The notes below the pieces were generated by a model that saw nothing but the letters and a program-made list of their open reading frames with translations, was not told where the DNA came from and did no database searches. Of a stretch of DNA of 64,000 nucleotides, positions 8,614-16,554 are shown in pieces; within the stretch, counting starts at the first letter, position 1; each line of letters starts with the position of its first letter. This DNA is from Pseudomonas xantholysinigenes. Lineage in GTDB: Bacteria > Pseudomonadota > Gammaproteobacteria > Pseudomonadales > Pseudomonadaceae. The DNA is taken from positions 4,185,001-4,249,000 of the forward strand of contig NZ_CP077095.1 of the NCBI RefSeq assembly GCF_014268885.2, given 5' to 3'. The position numbers were made by a program, and so were the translations under genes.

Positions 8614-9226
8614 TGAGGTAGATGTCCAGTATGTCCAGAGTTTGGTCGCTCACCAGGTTGTAGGCACCCACATGCACATCGATGTCCGATGCCTGCCAGG
8701 GATGCACCTCCAGCAGCTCACCTTCATAGAGAGCAACAGCCTGATACGCGGGGATGAGGCTTTCCAAGCTGATGTCGAGACCGACCAGATGCCGGCTTAC
8801 CGGCTTGGCGTCCTCGATCAGGCGGGTAAGCTCCTGGTAGGTCTGTTCGTCGATGCCGCTGTCCGCCACCCCGACCTTCAGGGCAAAGGTCCCCGGCACC
8901 CCGGCAGGCTCGGCCTGCCACCATTCCTGCACCTCGATCAGGTAGCCGAACGGCTCGACCACCCGCCTGAGGGCGCCGAGGGTGCCTTTGTGGGCGTGGA
9001 CGAAGAACGCCGAGCGGATCACCGAGCGCTTGATCGCCTCGCTCCAGCGGTCGTCCCAGCGGTCCACCGACCAGGCCCAGGCCAGCTGGTAGAGCAGGTG
9101 CGCCGGGCAGGTGTCAGGGTTGTAGAGAGTGCGCAGGGCGACCTTGAGGTCCTCGTCGGCGGCCACTTCGATGGCCCGCTCCAGTGGCGTGCGGTTGAGC
9201 GGCAACAGGCTGTGCATGTCACTCAC
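8606..9226 (-). CDS. Baseplate protein gpI (P2 family)
   Basis: A 206-residue protein of the P2 gpI family, part of the baseplate wedge that holds the fibres. The family signature is at the N-terminus: LLPLNRTPLERAIEVA, YNPDTCPAHLLYQLAWAWSVD and WDDRWSEAIKRSVIRSAFFVH, followed by KGTLGALRRVVEPFGY. It overlaps gpJ by 8 bases and the fibre gene by 8 bases, so J-I-H are translationally coupled. Confidence 0.92.
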   Translation of the reverse strand: MSDMHSLLPLNRTPLERAIEVAADEDLKVALRTLYNPDTCPAHLLYQLAWAWSVDRWDDRWSEAIKRSVIRSAFFVHAHKGTLGALRRVVEPFGYLIEVQEWWQAEPAGVPGTFALKVGVADSGIDEQTYQELTRLIEDAKPVSRHLVGLDISLESLIPAYQAVALYEGELLEVHPWQASDIDVHVGAYNLVSDQTLDILDIYLNG

Positions 9227-10100
9227 CCCGCCTCAGGTCGATGCCGGTGCACCAGGCCGCCTGGGCCTTGCTTGGGCGGATATCGCTCCAACCGACCAGT
9301 TCGACCCGGCTCACGCCATCGATGTGCAACTGCGCGTCGATGCCCGAGCGGGCGACCTCGACGCCCAGGCGCCGACGTGGGTTGACCCAGGCCTGCAAGC
9401 GCCGGCGGCACTCGGCGAGGATCGTCTCGTATTCCGGGCCGTTGTCGGCCATGTGCAACACCGCCTCGACCCGGTATGGCAGCACCTCGGCGCTGCGCAC
9501 GTTGACGCGGTCGGCGACCGGGCGAATGTCGTCGTCGTTGAGGTAGGCGTTTACCTGCGCCAGCAGCTCGGGGCTGGCCACGCCGTCGTTGTCCAGGCTC
9601 AGCACGGTAACGTCCACCACCGCTGGCGACGGGCTCTCGGCGGTCGCGTCAGCGACCTGCCCCGAGGCGTTGCGGGCATGGAGGATGTAGCTGTTGCGCG
9701 GGCCGGCGGTGGTCAGGCCTTCGTAGACCAGTTGCACCCGCTCGCGCAGGGCATCGTCGGATTCGAGGATCGCCTCGGTGGGCGGTAATGTGCTCGGGTC
9801 CGCCGCCTGGATCACCAGGCGTTGCAGGCTGACATTGGCCGCCAGCTGGTCCAGGTCGCCGCCCTGGGCATAGGCCAGCAGCAGCGCCTTGGCCGCATCG
9901 TTGATGCGTGCGCGGTTGAGCAGCTTGCGGTAGGCGCCGACCTCCAGCAGCTTGGTGACCGGGTCGCTTTCCAGGTTGGCGCTCCAGGCGTCGCCGAGCT
10001 GGGCGCGGAAGCTGGCCAGGTCGTCCTGGTACAGGGCCTCGAAATCGAGGTCTTCGAGCAGTTGCGGGGCGGGCAGTTTCGACAGGTCGACCTGGCTCAT
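9219..10100 (-). CDS. Baseplate assembly protein gpJ (baseplate J-like)
   Basis: A 293-residue protein of the baseplate J/gp47 family, a structural wedge component of contractile tails. Typical features are QVDLSKLPAPQLLEDLDFEALYQDDLASF at the start (read here in parts), LLLAYAQGGDLDQLAANVSLQR, and the central DVTVLSLDNDGVASPELLAQV. It overlaps gpW by 4 bases (ATGA) and gpI by 8, the usual W-J-I arrangement. Confidence 0.93.
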   Translation of the reverse strand: MSQVDLSKLPAPQLLEDLDFEALYQDDLASFRAQLGDAWSANLESDPVTKLLEVGAYRKLLNRARINDAAKALLLAYAQGGDLDQLAANVSLQRLVIQAADPSTLPPTEAILESDDALRERVQLVYEGLTTAGPRNSYILHARNASGQVADATAESPSPAVVDVTVLSLDNDGVASPELLAQVNAYLNDDDIRPVADRVNVRSAEVLPYRVEAVLHMADNGPEYETILAECRRRLQAWVNPRRRLGVEVARSGIDAQLHIDGVSRVELVGWSDIRPSKAQAAWCTGIDLRRGE

Positions 10101-10423
10101 ACGGTCACCTCCACCAGCGCGTCGTCGCCCAGGTAACGGCCGCTCAAGGCCAGGCTGACCTGGCCATCGAGCACGGCCACCACCTTGACCCGGTCCAGTT
10201 GCAGGCGTGGCTCCCAGCGCCCGAGGGCACGGGCCACTTCAGCCTGCACGGCGCTCTTCCAGCCTTCGTTGACCGGCAGGTCGACGTAGCGGCGCAGCTG
10301 GCTGCCGTAGTCGGGGCGCATGCGCCGGCTACCCAGTGGGGTGGTGAGGATGTCCTCGATGGATTGACGCAGGTGGGCGACGCCCGACAAGGGTTGGCCG
10401 GTGCGGCGGTCCATGCCGATCAT
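10097..10423 (-). CDS. Baseplate wedge protein gpW (gp25-like)
   Basis: A 108-residue gp25/gpW-family protein. It contains GMDRRTGQPLSGVAHLRQSIEDIL, TTPLGSRRMRPDYGS and the family's LPVNEG region. gp25-like proteins join wedge and sheath and seed sheath assembly. Its ATG overlaps the stop of a 15-codon open frame that has its own ribosome site. A terminator lies further upstream. In P2 and R-pyocins the spike gene V is directly upstream; here V is 2.8 kb away. Confidence 0.9.
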   Translation of the reverse strand: MIGMDRRTGQPLSGVAHLRQSIEDILTTPLGSRRMRPDYGSQLRRYVDLPVNEGWKSAVQAEVARALGRWEPRLQLDRVKVVAVLDGQVSLALSGRYLGDDALVEVTV

Positions 10424-10467
10424 GGTGCACCTCCTGTCCCGGGCACATCCCTAGCGTGGATATGCAT
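10420..10467 (-). CDS. 15-codon open frame translationally coupled to gpW
   Basis: Reads MHIHARDVPGTGGAP. It has an AGGAGAA Shine-Dalgarno 7-8 bases upstream, and its TGA overlaps the gpW ATG (ATGA). gpW itself also has AGGAGG nearby. The short frame could be a leader peptide that keeps ribosomes on the mRNA just after the terminator at 10.49 kb. It could also be chance. No family is recognised. Confidence 0.4.
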   Translation of the reverse strand: MHIHARDVPGTGGAP

Positions 10468-10484
10468 GACGTTCTCCTGATATG

Positions 10485-10508
10485 AAAAAGCCCGCGGCTG
10501 CGGGCTTG
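10485..10508 (-). terminator. Intrinsic terminator upstream of gpW
   Basis: The minus strand reads AAGCCCGC, a short loop, GCGGGCTT and then a T-run. It ends the inserted fibre/chaperone cassette just before the W-J-I operon. Flanking bases match those of the terminator at 4.55 kb. Confidence 0.75.
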
Positions 10509-10526
10509 GATCTCGATTCGACGGGC

Positions 10527-10907
10527 TCAGGACGGCAGTGCCGGCCAATCGATCTCGGTGGGATATCCGGGCTGCTCTGGCAGGCGATTCAGCGCCACGC
10601 GGTAGCGCTTCCAGGTCTTCAGTCGAGCGGCCTCTGCCTCGCGGGCGTCATCGAGATCGACAGCATCCTGCAAGGGGGCGATGGCGCTATCGGCCAGACC
10701 ACGCAAACGCAGAATCTCGGCCTGGGCAACACCGAGCGGATCGAGCGTCAATGTCCGCCGGTAGTAGTCCTCGACTTCGGCCTCGGTCATCGGCACCAGT
10801 GATTTGCCGATATGCTCGTCCTGCGCGCCATCGGCCTTGAAGGCGTGGATCATGGCCAGGCCATCCCAGGGCTCATCGCGGTAGTACTTCATCTGTGGAT
10901 CAAACAT
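10527..10907 (-). CDS. Tail fibre assembly chaperone of the V-W cassette
   Basis: A 126-residue protein, partner of the fibre encoded just upstream. Its C-terminal 60 residues (IAPLQDAVDLDDAREAEA, then LKTWKRYRVALNRLPEQPGYP) match the tail fibre assembly (Caudo_TAP) pattern. They are nearly the same as the C-terminal half of the 180-aa protein at 14.3 kb. The N-terminal half (MKYYRDEPWDGLAMIHAFK) is different. AGGAG lies upstream of the start. Confidence 0.75.
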   Translation of the reverse strand: MFDPQMKYYRDEPWDGLAMIHAFKADGAQDEHIGKSLVPMTEAEVEDYYRRTLTLDPLGVAQAEILRLRGLADSAIAPLQDAVDLDDAREAEAARLKTWKRYRVALNRLPEQPGYPTEIDWPALPS

Positions 10908-10919
10908 TTCGAGCTCCTG

Positions 10920-12140
10920 TCAGCGCATTTCCACCCAACTGTTGAGCGGGCCGGGGTTGTTGCTGCCAAACAGACCGTAAGACGCGCCGGTCGGCACGAT
11001 GATGGCGCCACTGTCGATGTACTGCCCCGCCGCGCCACTGTAGGACCCTGGAAGGGTGACGCCATTGACGACCCATTGCAGGTACGAGTTGATCTGCGTG
11101 GCGGGACCGACCAGCGCCTTGACCTGGATCGGCCGTCCGCTGTCATTCACGTATGAGGTATTCAGCGCCCTGGCGGTCGCTTGCCAGCCCTGCCCGACGG
11201 TGCCCATCGGCGTGGTGTTGGCCCATGCTGTCCAGGCGCCACCGATCACCCGGCGCATGGCCGTCAGCTCATTGGTCACGGACCAGGCAAGTTGCACGCA
11301 CTCGCTGTTGGCATGTCGCCACAGGGTGCGCACGACGCCATAGGCAATGAAGACAGGTCGGTTGGCCGTGGTGTCGACGAATTGGCAATCACGGTTGTAT
11401 TCAAAGTTCAGGTTGCTGGAAACACTCAAGCGCGTGGTCGGCGCGCACTTCTCGTACCACCCGCTCCAGCTGCCATTGATCAGCATTCGCTGGTAGATGC
11501 TGCTGTCGTTGTAGGCGGTGAACGACTGCATGGAATACGCGCCCGCCACCGAACAGACGCGCAGGTAACCATTGGTGTTGAATGGCAGGATGTTCAGCCC
11601 CCTGCCCTCGACGTAATAGTCACCGGTGGAGCGCAGCGTATCGATGTCACTCTCCAGCACACCGGGGGTGAAACCGCCAATCCCGAAGTCGCCGACCTTC
11701 AACACCCGGCCCGTCGTGGAGTCGCCGGTGGATGTGGTCAGTGCGGCGAAGGCCGCAGTGCCCAGATCGGACGACGCGGGTGTGATCCGCCAGTCGCTCC
11801 AGGTCTGGGTATTGGCATTGAAGCCTCGGTGCGCCGATTTGCCGGTCATCGGGTCGAGCGCGGTCTGCACCACGAACCCGACGGCGGTCTGCGCTACACA
11901 GAGCAGCGGATAGCTGATCCCTGGCGGCAGGTGACTCGCGGTTCCGCTCAAGGCGCTGTACCAACCAGGGCTGGTGGCCTGGTTGAGGTCGGCAATATCC
12001 CGGGTCGGCGCAATGGGCGCGGTCAGCCCCATGTCGTCCATCAGTTTGAAGTTGTTGTTGATCCGCGTGAATGCGGTGCGCGCAACGTCACCGTCCGCGC
12101 CAACGGGAGGGGTTCCCAGTTTGACCAGATCGAGTGGCAT
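10920..12140 (-). CDS. Tail fibre inserted between gpV and gpW
   Basis: A 406-residue fibre. The first 40 residues (PLDLVKLGTPPVGADGDVARTAFTRINNNF, read in parts) are the same attachment module found in the fibres at 14.8 and 27.7 kb. Next come YSALSGTASHLPPG and QTWSDWRITPASSDLGTAA, and then a low-complexity receptor-binding region. The C-terminus ends SGAIIVPTGASYGLFGSNNPG. The ATG at 12140 is chosen because AGGAGG precedes it and the attachment module starts there. The chaperone gene follows 12 bases later. Which tail it joins, R or F, is not clear from sequence. Confidence 0.8.
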   Translation of the reverse strand: MPLDLVKLGTPPVGADGDVARTAFTRINNNFKLMDDMGLTAPIAPTRDIADLNQATSPGWYSALSGTASHLPPGISYPLLCVAQTAVGFVVQTALDPMTGKSAHRGFNANTQTWSDWRITPASSDLGTAAFAALTTSTGDSTTGRVLKVGDFGIGGFTPGVLESDIDTLRSTGDYYVEGRGLNILPFNTNGYLRVCSVAGAYSMQSFTAYNDSSIYQRMLINGSWSGWYEKCAPTTRLSVSSNLNFEYNRDCQFVDTTANRPVFIAYGVVRTLWRHANSECVQLAWSVTNELTAMRRVIGGAWTAWANTTPMGTVGQGWQATARALNTSYVNDSGRPIQVKALVGPATQINSYLQWVVNGVTLPGSYSGAAGQYIDSGAIIVPTGASYGLFGSNNPGPLNSWVEMR

Positions 12141-12148
12141 ATGACCTC

Positions 12149-12856
12149 CTAGTATCCTGTAACGTCCAGAACCAAGCCGTTGTTGTAGGCGCCAACCGAG
12201 CCCTGGTTGCTGCCCAGGCCTGGCCCGGCAAAGGCGGTGATGAGTCTGTTGCTGATCAGATAGCTGCCGCCGGCGGCGGGTGTCTGGCATTGGCCTTGCC
12301 ACATGCGCACGGCGAGCCCCATCTGGGCGTTGGTGCCAATGCGCTCGGACAGATAGCCCACGCTCTGCACGCCCAGCGCCACGGCCAGCTTGATGCCGCC
12401 CGGCACCGAGCCGGTGTAGGTCGTGTCGTAGGCGATGTTGACGGAATACGCTCCGACGACGCGCATGTAGCGGTTCTTGCTGTGGAAGACTTCGACGCCC
12501 TGCTCGCTCCAGACTTGCAGGCCGACGTCGCCGAAGGCCTGGGCGTATTGCGGCAGGTCGAAGATGAAGTACTCGACGACCAGCGGGTCCTTGCTCGCCC
12601 CGGAACCTGGCATGCCGAATACCTTGAAGCCGCTGTCATCGACCAGGTAGCACGCCCAGCCCTGGGTATGAAAGGCAATGATCGGTTGACGACCGGCCAC
12701 CGGATAGTCGATCCGGGCGAACCGCGCCCAGGGATACGGCGACTGGTTGCCGGTCGTGGTGCTGATCGTGCCCTTGGCCACCAGGCACAGATTCTGGAAG
12801 GTCCCGTCAATCTGGATGACGGCCTGGTCGTTGAGTACCTGCAGCCCCCCTGGCAT
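12149..12856 (-). CDS. Phage tail fibre-associated protein, paralogue of the 225-aa protein at 15.5 kb
   Basis: A 235-residue protein of unknown function starting MPGGLQVLNDQAVIQIDG. It shares layout with the 225-aa gene at 15539-16216: an opening strand with IQ/HIQL, a central LQVWS/LQSYS motif, an RV-A-YAG-like strand, and an aromatic-glycine end (VTGY versus VSGY). Its start overlaps the stop of the 98-aa gene by one base (TGATG). It is probably a host-recognition accessory of the tail tip, by analogy with genes after J in lambda-like tails. Confidence 0.6.
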   Translation of the reverse strand: MPGGLQVLNDQAVIQIDGTFQNLCLVAKGTISTTTGNQSPYPWARFARIDYPVAGRQPIIAFHTQGWACYLVDDSGFKVFGMPGSGASKDPLVVEYFIFDLPQYAQAFGDVGLQVWSEQGVEVFHSKNRYMRVVGAYSVNIAYDTTYTGSVPGGIKLAVALGVQSVGYLSERIGTNAQMGLAVRMWQGQCQTPAAGGSYLISNRLITAFAGPGLGSNQGSVGAYNNGLVLDVTGY

Positions 12857-13152
12857 CAGTACACCCCGTAGACGATGGTGGCCGGTTGGATGGCCCAGCC
12901 GGCCAGCCCGCTCAGGTTCCAGGACAGGGTGGTGCCACTGACCGTCGCCTGAATGCAGCGGAACGGGTTGAACCCACCGGTGGTGTTGCGCTGGAGAATG
13001 GCCGTCCACGGGGTACCCTGGGCGAATGCCGGGACCGTGATGGCGCCTGCCGCGCTCACCGGGCCGATGGTGCCGAGGATCCGGGTGAGCCGGTCGGTGA
13101 TACGGGTATTCGACGACCCGTCAGCGTTGTAGCTTTCGAAACCTTGTGCCAT
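12856..13152 (-). CDS. Small tail-tip protein, paralogue of the 111-aa protein at 16.2 kb
   Basis: A 98-residue protein starting MAQGFESYNADGSSNTRITD. It matches the 111-aa gene after J in layout: an N-terminal strand with FESYN/LQTWN, TRITDRLTRILGTI versus TSNRLGTLLGSV, then AITVPAFAQGTPW versus SLIVPELARGEPF, TLSWNLS versus TLSWSFP, and a terminal IVYGVY versus IIYGVF. The ATG at 13152 was chosen because homology begins there. It pairs with the next gene. Function is unknown. Confidence 0.6.
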   Translation of the reverse strand: MAQGFESYNADGSSNTRITDRLTRILGTIGPVSAAGAITVPAFAQGTPWTAILQRNTTGGFNPFRCIQATVSGTTLSWNLSGLAGWAIQPATIVYGVY

Positions 13153-13216
13153 GCAAGCCCTCTGTTCCATGTCCTGACCCAGCCAGTCAGCCCCATGGAC
13201 GGACAGGCAGTGGGTA

Positions 13217-13774
13217 TCAATGCTTGTGATTGGCGGTGTTGCCGGCGGTGTCGATGATCCGCCCGCCGCCGTTGATGTCGCCGCTGACCAGCAACGGGCC
13301 ATTGACCGTGACCTTGCCGGTCAGGGTGATGGCGGCGGCGTCGAGGGTGATGGCGCCATCGTTGACCACCAGGGTGCTGGCGCCGACCTTGATCGTGGCG
13401 TTGCCGGTGGGCAGCTGGATGTCGTAGCGCCCGGCCTGCCAGTCATAGCTCAGCGAGCCGCCATCCTCGAAGCGCCAGACTTCGACATGGTCGCGGGTGT
13501 CCGCGGCGCCGCCGGCATTGCCGTACAGGCCGGGCACGAAGGTGCCTTGCGCCGGCTCGCCACTGGGGCTGAGCAGCACGCCCTGCTCGCCCAGGCTCGG
13601 TGCCCGCCAGTGCCGTGCCTTGCCTGCGGCCTGGCTGTGCCAGCGCACCCAGGCGCTGGTCCAGTCGCCGTCGGACACCCGCACCCGCGCCGCCGCCAGG
13701 TCCACCGCCACCACCGAGCAAGGAATCACCAGGCACGCCAGCATGCGGTCGTGCATCGCCGTGGCGTAGCTCAT
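13217..13774 (-). CDS. Baseplate spike protein gpV (R-type)
   Basis: A 185-residue P2 gpV-family spike, the membrane-piercing tip below the tube. It has an OB-fold-like start (IPCSVVAVDLAAARVRVSDGDWTSAWVRW), then SLGEQGVLLSPSGEPAQGTFVPGLY. A repetitive beta-helix follows (IKVGASTLVVNDGAITLDAAAITL, read in parts). The C-terminus NHKH carries the HxH motif that binds iron at the tip in P2-type spikes. The start at 13774 overlaps the preceding gene by 4 bases (ATGA). gpW, normally next, lies 2.8 kb downstream behind an inserted fibre cassette. Confidence 0.92.
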   Translation of the reverse strand: MSYATAMHDRMLACLVIPCSVVAVDLAAARVRVSDGDWTSAWVRWHSQAAGKARHWRAPSLGEQGVLLSPSGEPAQGTFVPGLYGNAGGAADTRDHVEVWRFEDGGSLSYDWQAGRYDIQLPTGNATIKVGASTLVVNDGAITLDAAAITLTGKVTVNGPLLVSGDINGGGRIIDTAGNTANHKH

Positions 13775-14268
13775 GCCAGGCCCTCCGGTGCCCAATAGGC
13801 GGGCTGATTACCAGGGCCGGTGTCCGGGTCGAGTCCCAGCAGCAGGCTGCCAGGCGGTTGGTCGGGCCAGTCCCAGCGCGGCTCGCCGAACAGGATTGGC
13901 TGTTCCCAGCGCACCTTCCAGCCAGCGCCGTCATACTGCCCCTGCACATTGCGGCAGGCTTCGACGAAGTCCAGCCCCCACAGCTGCTGGCGCAGCAGGT
14001 CCATCAGCTGCGCGGCCAGCTCGCTGCCCTGCAGCCGCGCCTCGGGCTGGGCTGGGTCCGGGGTGATGTCGGCCTCGAAGGTGGCGAGCAGTACCGAACG
14101 ACCGTCGCGCGGCGCGCCGTCCGCGGTCATGCGCAAGATGCCGTGGCGCAATGCGGGCAGCGCGGGCGTGGTGTCGACGCGATCATGGCTGTCGACCGAG
14201 GCCAGCGCCGGTATCGCTTCGCGCACCCTGGCCGTCAGCGTCGCGGTGAGTGTGGAGAGTTCGCTCAT
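13771..14268 (-). CDS. Conserved R-type tailocin protein upstream of the spike
   Basis: A 165-residue protein with no visible catalytic motif. It starts MSELSTLTATLTARVREAIPA, contains DTTPALPALRHGILRMTADG and LLRQQLWGLDFVEACRNVQG, and ends AYWAPEGLA. A gene of similar size precedes the spike gene in R-type clusters of other pseudomonads, and it marks the beginning of the R module. The ATG at 14268 follows GAGGAA. The role is unknown; the coupling with V suggests spike or baseplate assembly. Confidence 0.65.
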   Translation of the reverse strand: MSELSTLTATLTARVREAIPALASVDSHDRVDTTPALPALRHGILRMTADGAPRDGRSVLLATFEADITPDPAQPEARLQGSELAAQLMDLLRQQLWGLDFVEACRNVQGQYDGAGWKVRWEQPILFGEPRWDWPDQPPGSLLLGLDPDTGPGNQPAYWAPEGLA

Positions 14269-14297
14269 GGGCGATTCCTCATGCAGGCAAGCGGCGA

Positions 14298-14840
14298 TCA
14301 TTGCGGTACGGATGGCCACTCGAGGGTTTCAGGAAAACCGTCCTGGTCGGGCAGGCGGTTGAGCGCCACGCGGTAGCGCTTCCAGGCCCTGAGGTTGTCC
14401 AGTTCAAGAGCACTGGCCTCCTCCAGGTCGACGGCATCCTGCAGCGGGGCAATGACCTGGTCGGCCTGGGCGCGCCGCCTGGCGATCTCGCCCAGGGCGG
14501 CGGCCAGCGGGTCGGGACGGGGCTCGGGCAGCGGCTCGGGTGGCAAAGGCTCGACGGCCACATGCAAGGTCAGGCTGTGCAGCAGGTCGACTGCTACACC
14601 GTCGCGGCTGATGCTGATTTCCAGCGTCGGGGCGACATGCCGGATACGCACCTCGACCCCCGTATCCAGCGGGTTGATGACATAGCCCCAGCCTTCCGGT
14701 GGCGGCGCCATGCCGAGGGTGCCCAACACCCGGTATTCGCCGATGCCGGCCTTGTGGCTGGTGATCGCGTTGCGCCCCAGCGATGTTACATCGATGACCT
14801 CGCCGGTCGGGCCGTTGAGGTTGATTGCGGCTCGGGTCAT
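14298..14840 (-). CDS. Fused fibre chaperone: F-type domain plus Caudo_TAP domain
   Basis: A 180-residue two-part protein. Residues 1-100 (GWGYVINPLDTGVEVRIRH, then LEISISRDGVAVDLLHSLTLHV) resemble the whole 112-aa protein at 27.3 kb. A proline-rich linker follows (PLPPEPLPEPRPDP). Residues 120-180 (QVIAPLQDAVDLEEASALEL, LRAWKRYRVALNRLPDQDGFP) are a tail fibre assembly domain nearly the same as the C-terminus of the 126-aa chaperone at 10.5 kb. It follows the 203-aa fibre gene by 2 bases and is probably its chaperone. Confidence 0.7.
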   Translation of the reverse strand: MTRAAINLNGPTGEVIDVTSLGRNAITSHKAGIGEYRVLGTLGMAPPPEGWGYVINPLDTGVEVRIRHVAPTLEISISRDGVAVDLLHSLTLHVAVEPLPPEPLPEPRPDPLAAALGEIARRRAQADQVIAPLQDAVDLEEASALELDNLRAWKRYRVALNRLPDQDGFPETLEWPSVPQ

Positions 14841-14842
14841 GG

Positions 14843-15454
14843 TCAGATCGCCTTGAGGGTGCCATCGGCGGCACGGGTGGTGTTGCCGGTGTGGTAGATG
14901 ACGTTGAAGGTGGCCGTGGCGAAGCTGCCCGAGCGCAGCACCAGGCGGGCTTCGGGGGACTGCCCGAAGAACAGCTGCGCGCCGCGGAACTCAGCCTCGC
15001 TGTAGGGCACCGTGAGCACCGAGCCATAGGAGATGCCCGTAGCCCCGACGTACTGGGTGTTCGGCGTGATCAGGGAAAAACCGCCTTCCATGCGGTTGAT
15101 CGAATCGCTGTAGGGCGACGACTTGCCGCCGACCCCGAACGCCCCGACTTCCAGCACGTTGCCTGCCACCAGCCCGACGTTGCGGGTCGCGGCAGTTCCC
15201 AGGCCCAATGCTGCGCGGGCCTCAACGGCGCTCTTGCCGCCAGTGCCGCCCTGGGCGAGGGTCAAAGGTGTGACAAGCCCGGTCAGCGCCTTGATATCGG
15301 TGTTGTTGCCCGCGGCTGCCTTGCTGGTCTGCAAGTCGGCATCGGCTTGGTAGAGTTCATCGAAATTGGCGACGGCCTTGACCCAGGCGGAACGCTGGGT
15401 GTCGCCGCCGGCCCCGCCGGGGGCGGTGCCGAGGTTGATAATCTGCTTGGCCAT
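14843..15454 (-). CDS. F-type tail fibre
   Basis: A 203-residue fibre. It opens with the shared attachment module (MAKQIINLGTAPGGAGGD, then VKAVANFDELYQADADL). The linker TPLTLAQGGTGGKSAVEAR, ALGLGTAATRNVGLV is common in lambda Stf-like fibres. The C-terminal domain ends FNVIYHTGNTTRAADGTLKAI. The second ATG (15454) is used because the module begins there. Its chaperone gene follows by 2 bases. It is one of three fibres in the locus sharing this N-terminus. Confidence 0.75.
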   Translation of the reverse strand: MAKQIINLGTAPGGAGGDTQRSAWVKAVANFDELYQADADLQTSKAAAGNNTDIKALTGLVTPLTLAQGGTGGKSAVEARAALGLGTAATRNVGLVAGNVLEVGAFGVGGKSSPYSDSINRMEGGFSLITPNTQYVGATGISYGSVLTVPYSEAEFRGAQLFFGQSPEARLVLRSGSFATATFNVIYHTGNTTRAADGTLKAI

Positions 15455-15538
15455 GTGTATTTCCATGCTGGGCCGTTCGCCCGCCTCTGGCTGGCGAACG
15501 GATTGGAGGAAGGTGGCACTGAGGAACGAGCACGCTCG

Positions 15539-16216
15539 TCAGTAGCCGGAAACGCTCGCAATGATCAGCGGCGCCATGGGGCCGGGCTCCGGGTCGGCAA
15601 TGCTGGCATTGGGCTCGAGGAACATCTCGTCGGACCAGTTCCTGTCCTCGATGACCGCCAGGCGCCGCCCCAGGCTGACCCTGCCGTGGTCGACACGGAT
15701 CATGTCGCGCTGGACAAAGGTCGTGGTGTGGAATGGCGGCACCAGGTAGTAGCGCCGGTAGTACGCCAGCCCGGCGGCATAGGTGTTGCCAGGCACCACC
15801 GGGAAATCCATCCCGGCCTTGGTCACCGGCCCGGCATAGGCGATGCGCAAGGTCTTGTGGCTGGAGTCATACAGCAGCTCACCGCTCGCCGAGTAACTCT
15901 GCAGCCCCCACTGGCTTGGCATGATCGGCGCCTTGGCGAACACATAGATGGTGATGACTGTGGGATTGAAACAGGCAAACCGAACCACATCCTTGTGCCC
16001 CAGCCCGTACTCGACCGAGATGTACTGGCCCTGGGTATCCCCCAGCAACAGCACGCCGTGGGCGGGCAAGGTCACATCGGCGCCGGCCATCAGCGTGCGG
16101 TTGAATGGATCGAACCCTTCGACCAGCGCGACCGTGCGCTTGTGCACCAGGCTGAGCACCGGGTTGTTACCCGTCAGTTGAATGTGATTGCCGTCGGCAA
16201 AGACTTCCAGCCCCAT
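15539..16216 (-). CDS. Tail-tip associated protein after gpJ (225 aa)
   Basis: A 225-residue protein of unknown function, starting MGLEVFADGNHIQLTGNNPV. It is beta-rich, without catalytic motifs, and ends LIIASVSGY. It is coupled to the 111-aa gene (stop and start share bases at 16216) and follows J, the usual place of accessory tip proteins in lambda-like and F-type tails. A related gene lies at 12149-12856. No gene is seen in the 84-base gap to the next fibre. Confidence 0.6.
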   Translation of the reverse strand: MGLEVFADGNHIQLTGNNPVLSLVHKRTVALVEGFDPFNRTLMAGADVTLPAHGVLLLGDTQGQYISVEYGLGHKDVVRFACFNPTVITIYVFAKAPIMPSQWGLQSYSASGELLYDSSHKTLRIAYAGPVTKAGMDFPVVPGNTYAAGLAYYRRYYLVPPFHTTTFVQRDMIRVDHGRVSLGRRLAVIEDRNWSDEMFLEPNASIADPEPGPMAPLIIASVSGY

Positions 16217-16551
16217 CAGAACACCCCATAGATGATTTCCACCGAGACGCTGTAGCCGTACTGCGCATAAGCCCCCGTGAAGCGAAACGCCGGGAAGCTC
16301 CAGCTGAGCGTTTGCCCCTGCAGCTTGACCACCGGATAGATCAGCTCGTAGGGCAGCTGGTAGCTCGGTGGCCGCGACGGCAATGCGTCGGGGTGGAAGA
16401 AGTAGAACGGCTCGCCACGCGCCAGCTCCGGCACGATCAGGCTACCGGCGCGGGTCCCGGTCACCACCGAGCCGAGCAAGGTGCCCAGCCGGTTGCTGGT
16501 GTCCAGGTTCGGGCTCGCGTCTTCATTCCAGGTTTGCAGACCGAGCTTCAT
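16216..16551 (-). CDS. Small tail-tip protein after gpJ (111 aa)
   Basis: A 111-residue protein: MKLGLQTWNEDASPNLDTSN, then LGSVVTGTRAGSLIVPELA, TLSWSFPAFRF and a terminal VEIIYGVF. It starts 3 bases after the gpJ stop, so it is translated with J. It is related to the 98-aa gene between V and W. Likely a structural accessory of the non-contractile tail tip; function unproven. Confidence 0.6.
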   Translation of the reverse strand: MKLGLQTWNEDASPNLDTSNRLGTLLGSVVTGTRAGSLIVPELARGEPFYFFHPDALPSRPPSYQLPYELIYPVVKLQGQTLSWSFPAFRFTGAYAQYGYSVSVEIIYGVF

Positions 16552-16554
16552 GCA

